Assembly (NCBI RefSeq): GCF_003003005.1 | Contig: NZ_PVTR01000005.1 | Span: 124,001-188,000, forward strand | DNA length: 64,000 nt | Direction of reading: 5' to 3' | Source: Mongoliibacter ruber | GTDB taxonomy: Bacteria; Bacteroidota; Bacteroidia; Cytophagales; Cyclobacteriaceae | Part shown: positions 26,869-34,212 of the stretch, in pieces | How positions within the stretch are numbered: position 1 is the stretch's first letter | Layout: each line of letters opens with the position of its first letter | Translations under genes and position numbers: made by a program | The notes under the pieces: model-generated | Seen by the model: only the letters and a program-made list of their open reading frames with translations | The model's database searches: none | Told to the model about the DNA's origin: nothing

Positions 26869-27987
26869 ATGATAATAGGTGTTCCGAAGGAAATTAAAAA
26901 TAACGAAAACAGGGTAGCATTGACCCCTGCAGGTGCCACAGAACTTGTAAAGAGAGGCCATCAGGTATTTATTCAACACACTGCTGGTGAGGGAAGCGGG
27001 TTTACTGACGACGCATATACTGCGGCAGGTGCAGCCATTCTTCCTACCATAGAAGATGTCTACGCCATAGCTGAAATGATCATCAAAGTAAAGGAACCTA
27101 TCGAACCTGAGTACAAGCTGATCAAAGAAGGACAGTTATTGTTCACCTATTTTCACTTTGCTTCTTACGAGCCTTTGACCAAAGCAATGGTTGAAAGCAA
27201 ATCTGTTTGCTTGGCTTACGAAACAGTAGAAAAAGCGGATAGAAGCCTACCATTATTGGTACCTATGTCTGAAGTGGCCGGAAGAATGGCCGTTCAAAAA
27301 GGAGCTAATTATTTGGAAAAACCGTTGAAAGGACGAGGAATCCTTCTCGGGGGTGTACCGGGAGTATTACCTGCAAAAGTACTCATTCTTGGTGGTGGTA
27401 TCGTAGGTACGCAAGCCGCTTGGATGGCTGCTGGCCTAGGTGCTGATGTAGTGATCATGGATGTTTCACTTCAACGAATGAGATATTTGGCTGATGTGAT
27501 GCCTGCCAACGTTCGTACCATGATGTCCAACGAATATAATGTAAGGAATTTGATCAAGTCTGCAGATCTTATCATTGGAGCTGTTTTGATTCCAGGAGCA
27601 AAAGCTCCCCACTTGATCACGCGTGACATGTTGGCGGATATGAGACCGGGAGTTGTGTTGGTGGATGTTGCTGTTGATCAAGGCGGTTGTATCGAAACAT
27701 GTAAGCCTACTACTCATGAAAACCCAACCTACATCATTGATGATGTGGTTCATTATTGCGTGGCCAATATGCCAGGTGCGGTTCCATATACCTCCACATT
27801 GGCTTTGACCAATGCTACCCTCCCATATGCGATCCAGATAGCGGAAAGAGGCTGGAAGAAAGCAGCACAGCTAAACCCTGAATTGGTACCTGGATTAAAT
27901 ATCATTCATGGTGATATCGTTTATAAGGCGGTAGCTGAAGCTTTTGATATGGATTATGTTCCTGTAGAAAAATATTTGGTTGACTAA
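26869..27987 (+). CDS. ald: alanine dehydrogenase
   Basis: NAD-dependent enzyme interconverting L-alanine and pyruvate plus ammonia in the cytoplasm. ATG 26869 gives MIIGVPKEIKNNENRVALTP, the standard opening, and a 372-residue protein of normal length; an in-frame upstream start would sit on the promoter. Visible motifs are VKRGHQVFIQ, the TYFHFASYEPL active-site region, the Rossmann glycine motif LGGGIVGTQAAWMAAGLGAD with Asp of IMDVS after it, and HYCVANMPGAVPYTST. A single-gene unit with promoter and terminator. It faces the E1 gene across a shared spacer, so both amino-acid breakdown genes could be co-regulated. Confidence 0.97.
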   Translation: MIIGVPKEIKNNENRVALTPAGATELVKRGHQVFIQHTAGEGSGFTDDAYTAAGAAILPTIEDVYAIAEMIIKVKEPIEPEYKLIKEGQLLFTYFHFASYEPLTKAMVESKSVCLAYETVEKADRSLPLLVPMSEVAGRMAVQKGANYLEKPLKGRGILLGGVPGVLPAKVLILGGGIVGTQAAWMAAGLGADVVIMDVSLQRMRYLADVMPANVRTMMSNEYNVRNLIKSADLIIGAVLIPGAKAPHLITRDMLADMRPGVVLVDVAVDQGGCIETCKPTTHENPTYIIDDVVHYCVANMPGAVPYTSTLALTNATLPYAIQIAERGWKKAAQLNPELVPGLNIIHGDIVYKAVAEAFDMDYVPVEKYLVD

Positions 27988-28003
27988 GTGCAATTATCAA
28001 TTA

Positions 28004-28040
28004 TAAAAAAAGCCCCTGATCACTTCAGGGGCTTTTTTTA
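28004..28040 (+). terminator. intrinsic terminator of ald
   Basis: AAAAAAAGCCCCTGA and TCAGGGGCTTTTTTT-like arms form a strong stem with a T-run, 17 bases after the ald stop. Confidence 0.9.
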
Positions 28041-28094
28041 TAATATGTAAAACCAGTCAGGCAAAGGGAATTTCACAACACACAATCAACTGAA

Positions 28095-28328
28095 TTATAG
28101 CTTTTTCTCTATTACCTCAATACCTGCTTTTTTGATCAGCTCATTGTTGATGACAACGGAAGGGGCTGATTTACAGAAATCCATGCATTTGGTTTTCACA
28201 ATCTTGAATTTGCCCTTGTGATCATCAGATTTGATCAAGTCCTTGACCTCGGCTTGCAGTTTCTTGCAGCCTGCTTTTTTGCAGTCAGATCCATTACAAA
28301 TGAAAATAAATCTCCGGTAGGTCGCCAT
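28095..28328 (-). CDS. small 2Fe-2S thioredoxin-like ferredoxin
   Basis: A 77-residue protein with the four-cysteine pattern of thioredoxin-like [2Fe-2S] ferredoxins (NuoE C-terminal type): CNGSDCKKAGC near residues 11-21 and CMDFC at about 48-52. The fold core reads RFIFICNGSDC then PSVVINNELI. It likely transfers electrons in the cytoplasm. The redox partner is unknown; neighbours are ald (convergent) and icmF (same strand, 377 bases upstream), neither an obvious partner. Confidence 0.87.
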   Translation of the reverse strand: MATYRRFIFICNGSDCKKAGCKKLQAEVKDLIKSDDHKGKFKIVKTKCMDFCKSAPSVVINNELIKKAGIEVIEKKL

Positions 28329-28705
28329 CAGCTTTCTATATTGGTTTATTGTTTTTCATTAAGGCTTGGCTATAACGATCGAAGCTAATCAGGGACATAC
28401 ACCATGTCGCTTTTTCTTTCCTCCCTCATCCTTCACCCTTTCTTAGATCTCTCCTACGTCGAGATGACAAGGTAAAGCTAGTGTTCAATATTGGTGCTGG
28501 AATTGTAAACTTCTCTTTGTCTCTTGGCATAAGGTTGGCGCATGTCTTTCATCCTTCATCCTTTCTTATATCTCTAGCTTCTCGACTCATTCAAAAACCT
28601 TCGAGGTTTTGATTCCGAGCTATCGGAACTCAAAGGCCACTCAACCCACTCTTGTTTCTTGTATCTCGTCTCTCCTTGTCTCGCTTCTCGTCTATCGCTT
28701 CTCTC
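28329..28705. other. pyrimidine-rich low-complexity spacer
   Basis: This 377-base spacer has long plus-strand stretches built from CTT/CTC/TCT words, for example near 28400-28450, 28540-28585 and 28650-28705, meaning a purine-rich transcript for icmF read-through on the minus strand. No coding frame is credible. Two adjacent hairpins interrupt it at 28594-28628. Confidence 0.55.
28594..28628. repeat. twin small hairpins
   Basis: AAAACCT-TCG-AGGTTTT (28594-28610) is followed two bases later by TTCCGA-GCTA-TCGGAA (28613-28628). The second resembles the GATAGCTATC palindromes found at 17.55 kb and in rnpB. Confidence 0.6.
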
Positions 28706-31700
28706 CTACATATTCCTCCTATATTGCCCTCCTACTTCATAAAGCGCATTGGTAATCTGACCCAGCGAACAATATTTGGCGGCTTCCATCAGGGTGTCGA
28801 AGATGTTGCCATTTTGGATGGCTACTTCCTTTAACTCTTCAAGGTGCTTGATCGCCTCATCTTCATTTTTCTTTTTCAGGATATTAAGGGTCTGAATCTG
28901 TGCCTCTTTTTCTGCTTGTGTTGCTCTGATGACTTCACCCGGTATCACAGTCGGTGAACCCTCAGAAGAAAGGAAAGTATTTACCCCTATGATTGGATAC
29001 TCTCCTGTGTGTTTTAAAGTTTCATAATGAAGGCTTTCTTCCTGAATTTTACCCCTTTGGTACATGGTCTCCATGGCACCGAGCACTCCTCCCCTTTCTG
29101 TAATCCTATCAAATTCCAAGTTCACTGCTTCCTCTACCAAGTCGGTCAATTCCTCAATGATAAATGAACCTTGCAACGGGTTTTCATTTTTGGCCAAGCC
29201 CAACTCTTTGTTGATGATCAACTGAATTGCCATTGCCCTACGAACAGAAGCCTCAGTAGGAGTAGTGATAGCCTCATCATAAGCATTGGTATGCAGAGAG
29301 TTACAGTTGTCATATATCGCGTAAAGTGCCTGCAAGGTAGTTCTGATATCGTTGAAATCAATCTCCTGCGCATGAAGCGACCTTCCAGATGTCTGTATGT
29401 GGTACTTCAACATTTGCGACCTTTCGTTAGCACCGTATTTCAATTTCATGGCTTTGGCCCATATCCTTCTTGCCACCCTGCCTATCACTGAATATTCCGG
29501 ATCAATTCCATTGGAGAAAAAGAAGGATAAGTTCGGTGCAAACTTATTGATATCCATACCTCTGGACACGTAGTATTCCACATAGGTGAAACCATTGGAA
29601 AGTGTCAAAGCCAATTGGGTGATTGGGTTGGCACCTGCTTCTGCAATATGGTATCCTGAGATAGAGACAGAATAGAAATTCCTTACGCCATTATTGATGA
29701 AATACTGTTGCACATCACCCATCAATCTAAGTGAAAATTCTGTTGAGAAAATACAGGTATTCTGTGCTTGATCTTCTTTGAGAATGTCAGCCTGAACAGT
29801 ACCTCGCACTTTAGTCAAGGTGTCCGCTTTTATTTTAGCATAGACTTCAGCATCCAGTACTTGATCTCCTGATACACCTAACAACATCAAACCCAAACCA
29901 TCATTCCCTTCAGGAACGGCAGCATTATAGGTAGGAGTTTCGCTTCCTTTTTCCTTATAAATTTTCTCAATTTTCGATTTTACTTCTTCTTCTAAACCAT
30001 TTTCCTTGATGTACAATTCGCACTGTTGGTCAATCGCTGCATTCATGAAGAATGCTGTCATTGTAGCTGCAGGACCATTGATAGTCATGGAAACAGAGGT
30101 CTTTGGATCAGCCAGATTGAAACCTGAATAGAGTTTTTTGGCATCATCCAAGCAACAGATATTCACGCCGGAATTACCGATTTTCCCATAAATATCCGGT
30201 CTGTAGTCAGGGTCTTCACCATACAAAGTCACTGAGTCAAAAGCCGTTGAAAGCCTCTTTGCAGGCATACCTTTAGACACATAGTGAAATCTTTTGTTGG
30301 TCCGCTCAGGCCCGCCTTCTCCGGCAAACATCCTTGTAGGGTCTTCCCCTTCTCTCTTGAATGGAAAAACGCCAGAGGTATAGGGGAATTCACCCGGTAC
30401 ATTTTCGGTCAAACCCCATTTCAATAAATCCCCCCAAGCTTCAAATCTCGGCAAGGAAACTTTTGGTATTTTTGATTGAGAAAGTGAAGTGGTGTATGTC
30501 TGCACTTTGATTTCTTTGTCCCTGACTTTAAAGACGTAGAAGTCATCTTTATACTTTTGGGCTTTTTCCGGCCATTCCTCCAGCCATTTTTTATTTTTAG
30601 GATCGAGTTCTAATTCCACCTCAGCATATACCTCTTGTAATTCCTTTGTCAGGCGGTCCTTATCAGCCACTTTGGTACTTTCTATAGCTTCGATAGACTT
30701 TTTGATGCTGTATAGCTTTTGGGCAACTTCCTTTTGATCCCCAACCCATTTGTCATAACTTCTATTATTCTCTGAAATTTCAGATAGGTACCTCGTCCTG
30801 GCTGGCGGGATGATGTATATTTTCTCGGACATTTCCTTGGTCACTTCAAAAGAAGACTGCAGGTCTGTCCCGGTTTTTTCTACTAATTTATGGATGATGG
30901 CCCTGTAAAGGTTATTCATCCCAGGGTCATTGAACTGAGAAGCGATAGTTCCGAAAACAGGAATGTCCTCATCTTTGATGTCCCACAGGTTGTGGTTACG
31001 CTTGTATTGCTTTTTGACATCACGAATGGCGTCTTGTGCGCCACGCTTGTCAAACTTATTGAGGGCAATGATGTCAGCAAAATCCAACATGTCGATTTTT
31101 TCCAACTGCGTGGCTGCCCCATATTCAGGCGTCATCACATACAAAGACATGTCAGAGTGCTCTATGATTTCGGTATCAGACTGGCCTATACCGGAAGTTT
31201 CAAGGATAATCAAATCAAAAGCAGCAGCCTTCATCACATCCACTGCATCCTGCACATATTTGGAAAGTGCCAAGTTGGATTGCCTTGTAGCCAAAGACCT
31301 CATGTATACCCGTGGATGATGGATGGCGTTCATTCTGATACGGTCTCCTAAAAGTGCTCCACCCGTTTTTCTCTTGGACGGATCCACAGAAATAATGGCA
31401 ATGTCTTTATCTTCAAAATCCGTCAAAAACCTTCTGACCAACTCATCGACCAAGGATGATTTTCCCGCTCCACCTGTACCGGTGATACCCAAAACAGGAG
31501 TTTTATTGGCTGCGGACGCCTTTCTGATCGCTTCCAACAAGCCTTTACTTTGCTCGGGATAATTTTCAGCAGCGGACACTACTCTAGCGATGGTTTTTTT
31601 GTCCGACTTGTCCAACGCCACATCAGCTGTCACATTGTCTCCAACAGGGAAATCGGATTTTTGCACCAAATCATTGATCATTCCCTGCAAACCCATAGAC

Positions 31701-32086
31701 CTGCCATCATCCGGAGCGTAAATCCTTGTAATGCCATAATCATGAAGTTCTTTGATTTCTTCAGGAAGGATGGTTCCTCCACCTCCTCCAAAAATCTTGA
31801 TGTGCCCACAACCTTTTTCATGTAAAAGGTCATACATATATTTGAAAAATTCAACATGACCACCTTGGTAGGAAGTAATTGCTATTGCCTGTACATCTTC
31901 CTGAATGGCGCAATCTACGATCTCCTGCACGGAACGATTATGGCCTAAGTGAATCACCTCGCAGCCTGTAGCCTGAATGATCCTCCTCATTATATTGATC
32001 GCAGCATCATGGCCGTCAAAAAGTGAAGCGGCAGTAACTAACCTGATATGATTTTTGGGTTTATAACTTTCTTGTGTATTGGACAT
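28706..32086 (-). CDS. icmF: fused isobutyryl-CoA mutase IcmF (B12-dependent)
   Basis: Adenosylcobalamin enzyme interconverting isobutyryl-CoA and n-butyryl-CoA, with a built-in GTPase chaperone. In 1126 residues the order is: B12-binding domain (about 12-145, with DGHDAA supplying the cobalt-ligating His), MeaB-type G-domain (about 190-410; Walker A GTGGAGKS at 203-210, NKFD), linker, and mutase barrel (about 550-1126). Substrate-pocket residues read Phe587 (RMFAG) and Gln775 (AQNTC), where methylmalonyl-CoA mutase has Tyr and Arg, so isobutyryl-CoA is favoured. It connects valine breakdown (E1 fusion 2 kb away) with straight-chain metabolism. A clear palindromic operator candidate precedes it. 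Confidence 0.95.
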   Translation of the reverse strand: MSNTQESYKPKNHIRLVTAASLFDGHDAAINIMRRIIQATGCEVIHLGHNRSVQEIVDCAIQEDVQAIAITSYQGGHVEFFKYMYDLLHEKGCGHIKIFGGGGGTILPEEIKELHDYGITRIYAPDDGRSMGLQGMINDLVQKSDFPVGDNVTADVALDKSDKKTIARVVSAAENYPEQSKGLLEAIRKASAANKTPVLGITGTGGAGKSSLVDELVRRFLTDFEDKDIAIISVDPSKRKTGGALLGDRIRMNAIHHPRVYMRSLATRQSNLALSKYVQDAVDVMKAAAFDLIILETSGIGQSDTEIIEHSDMSLYVMTPEYGAATQLEKIDMLDFADIIALNKFDKRGAQDAIRDVKKQYKRNHNLWDIKDEDIPVFGTIASQFNDPGMNNLYRAIIHKLVEKTGTDLQSSFEVTKEMSEKIYIIPPARTRYLSEISENNRSYDKWVGDQKEVAQKLYSIKKSIEAIESTKVADKDRLTKELQEVYAEVELELDPKNKKWLEEWPEKAQKYKDDFYVFKVRDKEIKVQTYTTSLSQSKIPKVSLPRFEAWGDLLKWGLTENVPGEFPYTSGVFPFKREGEDPTRMFAGEGGPERTNKRFHYVSKGMPAKRLSTAFDSVTLYGEDPDYRPDIYGKIGNSGVNICCLDDAKKLYSGFNLADPKTSVSMTINGPAATMTAFFMNAAIDQQCELYIKENGLEEEVKSKIEKIYKEKGSETPTYNAAVPEGNDGLGLMLLGVSGDQVLDAEVYAKIKADTLTKVRGTVQADILKEDQAQNTCIFSTEFSLRLMGDVQQYFINNGVRNFYSVSISGYHIAEAGANPITQLALTLSNGFTYVEYYVSRGMDINKFAPNLSFFFSNGIDPEYSVIGRVARRIWAKAMKLKYGANERSQMLKYHIQTSGRSLHAQEIDFNDIRTTLQALYAIYDNCNSLHTNAYDEAITTPTEASVRRAMAIQLIINKELGLAKNENPLQGSFIIEELTDLVEEAVNLEFDRITERGGVLGAMETMYQRGKIQEESLHYETLKHTGEYPIIGVNTFLSSEGSPTVIPGEVIRATQAEKEAQIQTLNILKKKNEDEAIKHLEELKEVAIQNGNIFDTLMEAAKYCSLGQITNALYEVGGQYRRNM

Positions 32087-32131
32087 GAACGTATTTGGGT
32101 TTGTAATGGAATTCTTTAATTAAAGGCAAAA

Positions 32132-32149
32132 TTGAAACAGATGTTTCAA
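32132..32149 (-). promoter_or_regulatory. palindromic operator candidate upstream of icmF
   Basis: TTGAAACA-GA-TGTTTCAA is an 8-bp perfect inverted repeat with a 2-base centre, 46 bases before the icmF ATG. On the minus strand its outer TTTG belongs to GACATTTG, a one-mismatch -7 box, so a bound repressor would block the promoter. Confidence 0.5.
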
Positions 32150-32403
32150 ATGTCATCTTGCTTTGATTGAATACTTTGCGAATATAGGAAAAAGCTAAAG
32201 TGTTCCCGAGACTTTTCAGTATTAATCGGAATAATATTTCGATTAAAATGATTTTTTATTGTATTTCAGAATATTATAGAATAGTTTGGTCAAAATAATA
32301 AAACTTCACACTATCAGATTGAAGTTTTCCAAATAATGTGGTTTTTTTTGAGTTAGGAAGGCTTAGAAAAAAAATTAAAGTCTTTTGATGTGGTAATACC
32401 GAT

Positions 32404-32545
32404 CAATAATTCAACCCCTATCGGGGTTGCGCACACCAGTTATGACTTCATGTCAAACCACCGGATTGCATCCGGGGTAAATAACCTCTGGTATTTAATC
32501 CCTGCCTACCGGACAGGCAAGCCTTCGGGATTTTGAGTACCCAGT
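32404..32545 (+). repeat. multi-hairpin element, copy A
   Basis: Non-coding. Hairpin 1 is CAACCCC/GGGGTTG (32412-32429); hairpin 2 is CCGGAT-TGC-ATCCGG (32461-32475), followed by GGTAAATAACC; hairpin 3 is AATCCC/GGGATT (32498-32532), whose loop holds a further palindrome CCTGCCTACCGGACAGG. The reverse complement of 32688-32808 has the same order and linkers. Confidence 0.7.
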
Positions 32546-32687
32546 TTCAGATCTTTAAAATCAGTAATTCAGAAACATATCAGACAGACATGTCCCGATA
32601 CAATTGACAACAATGTTTTCAGTAACTTTTAAAATCATCTTTTCTGAACTCCGTGAAGAAGGTAGGCTGAAAATCCTTACTCAATAC

Positions 32688-32808
32688 CAACCCCGAAAGG
32701 AGTTAAAATCCGAAGGGTATTTACCCCGAGTGAAACTCGGAGGGCAAACACGATACTCATACTCCAAAAATATCTCAACGCCGATAGGTGTTGAATTAAG
32801 AACCAAAC
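32688..32808 (-). repeat. multi-hairpin element, copy A' (inverted)
   Basis: On the minus strand the order is CAACACC/GGCGTTG, CCGAGT-TTC-ACTCGG followed by GGTAAATACCC, then AACTCC-TTTC-GGGGTT. Compared with copy A, two pairs of hairpin 2 change on both sides and keep pairing. Copies A and A' face each other across about 140 bases. Confidence 0.7.
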
Positions 32809-32993
32809 ATACAAAAAACAATCCTCCACAATGACTTTCATCATACTTTTTAGAGGAAAAAAGCCCTTTCTTTGTCTAAATACAAGGATTTTCAACTAGA
32901 TTTATTTGGAGCAAAATTCAACATCATTAATTGCCCATGAGAACAAGTTCACACATGATGTGATAATTATTCAGGGCATTTAGTATGACCATG

Positions 32994-33018
32994 AAAAACA
33001 AATTATAAACACATGAAA
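32994..33018 (+). repeat. 25-base direct repeat, first copy
   Basis: The 25 bases beginning AAAAACAAATTATAAACACA and ending in ATGAAA recur exactly at 33102-33126, a period of 108 bases. This first copy opens a 16-codon frame that stops at 33062. A small hairpin TGCCTG/CAGGCA follows at 33026-33044. Confidence 0.8.
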
Positions 33019-33101
33019 TCGAGCCTGCCTGAAGCAGACAGGCATGAGGAAAACCTCACATAGTGGGATGATTATCATAGCGAGATTCCATGTGGCCTTT
33101 A

Positions 33102-33126
33102 AAAAACAAATTATAAACACATGAAA
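33102..33126 (+). repeat. 25-base direct repeat, second copy, at the M50 gene start
   Basis: Exact copy of 32994-33018; its terminal ATGAAA is the start of the M50 protease gene. The leader of this gene therefore looks like a diverged tandem duplication. Confidence 0.8.
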
Positions 33127-34200
33127 CTTTCTCTTTACCTCGGCAGCTATAAAAATGTCAAAGTCTTTATCCATTGGACTTTCTCGCTCCTTTTGCTTTG
33201 GATTATCATTTCCAATTGGAGACAAGGGGTTCCTGGAGAAGATATTGTTTGGACCATTTTCTTCGTTTTATTGCTTTTTGGATGTGTCGTATTGCATGAA
33301 TTCGGCCATGCCTTAGCCGCTCAACGCTATGGGATCCAAACCAAAGATATTATCCTCTACCCCATCGGTGGCGTAGCCAGACTGGAAAAAATACCAGAAG
33401 ACCCCAAACAGGAACTTTGGGTAGCTATAGCTGGCCCATTGGTCAATGTATTTATTTTCATAGCGCTATCCGTAGTACTTACATTTACAGGTTTTAACCT
33501 GGAAAACCTGGAAGAATTAAAGATCAATCCCTCCACTATCTTGTTATACCTGGCGTCTGCCAACCTAATTCTTGCTGTTTTCAACCTCATCCCTGCATTC
33601 CCTATGGATGGTGGTAGGATTTTGAGGGCTTTCTTAGCCATCAGACTTCCAAGAGCAAAGGCCACCCAAATAGCAGGTGGTATCGGTCAGTTCTTAGCCA
33701 TCTTCTTTATTTTCTTTGGGCTTTTCAACAATCCTATTTTGGTACTTATAGGGGTCTTTATTTTCTTAGGAGCTTCGGCCGAAGTGAGCCATACACGTCA
33801 GGAAAGTTTCCTCAAAGGCTACAAAGTGAAGGATGCCATCATGATGCGCTTCCCGATTTTGGCATTTGATGCACCGCTATCCAAGGCTGTAGAAAAATTA
33901 CTCAATTCTCAGGCAACCCATTTTGTCATCGTCAATGATGACGTAGCAGTAGGTACGCTTAGCAGAAACCAAATCATTCAGGGACTCAAAGAGAGTAATG
34001 AGCAGCTGCCTGTAGAAAAGGTTGCCGATTTCTCTCCTTTGAAAATAGAAACTGAACAGGACTTGGATGAAGCCTGGAAAGTCATGATGACACAAAACAA
34101 AAAAGTGGCATTCGTTATCGAAAACGGTCATTTTCTGGGGATTCTGGACCAGGAAAACATTTCTGAGTTTGTAATGGTCAAGTCTGCGTTGAACAAGTAA
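33121..34200 (+). CDS. M50 site-2-protease-like membrane metalloprotease with CBS pair
   Basis: A 359-residue intramembrane zinc protease of the SpoIVFB/S2P branch. Zinc motif HEFGHAL gives His59, Glu60 and His63; the third ligand is Asp163 in FPMDGGR. Five or six hydrophobic segments cover residues about 15-215. The C-terminal third (about 235-355) forms two CBS-like repeats, which in this family bind nucleotides and gate activity. Its start overlaps a 25-base direct repeat. A P-type ATPase gene follows after 12 bases, suggesting one transcript. The substrate, usually a membrane-anchored regulator, is unknown. Confidence 0.92.
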   Translation: MKLSLYLGSYKNVKVFIHWTFSLLLLWIIISNWRQGVPGEDIVWTIFFVLLLFGCVVLHEFGHALAAQRYGIQTKDIILYPIGGVARLEKIPEDPKQELWVAIAGPLVNVFIFIALSVVLTFTGFNLENLEELKINPSTILLYLASANLILAVFNLIPAFPMDGGRILRAFLAIRLPRAKATQIAGGIGQFLAIFFIFFGLFNNPILVLIGVFIFLGASAEVSHTRQESFLKGYKVKDAIMMRFPILAFDAPLSKAVEKLLNSQATHFVIVNDDVAVGTLSRNQIIQGLKESNEQLPVEKVADFSPLKIETEQDLDEAWKVMMTQNKKVAFVIENGHFLGILDQENISEFVMVKSALNK

Positions 34201-34212
34201 AAATAGATTTTT

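Noticed and set aside
28706-32086. Methylmalonyl-CoA mutase
   Set aside because: The Phe587 and Gln775 substrate residues and the fused G-domain order fit isobutyryl-CoA mutase better.
32404-32808. Possible CRISPR array because of regularly spaced short palindromes
   Set aside because: The palindromes differ in sequence, spacing is irregular, and no cas genes are present.
32604-32834. Plus-strand open frame of 76 codons in the repeat spacer, and an overlapping minus-strand frame
   Set aside because: The frame runs through the hairpins of element A'; the peptide looks like translated repeat.
33012-33062. Separate 16-codon gene
   Set aside because: Too short and without conservation evidence; treated as a possible upstream frame created by the leader duplication.
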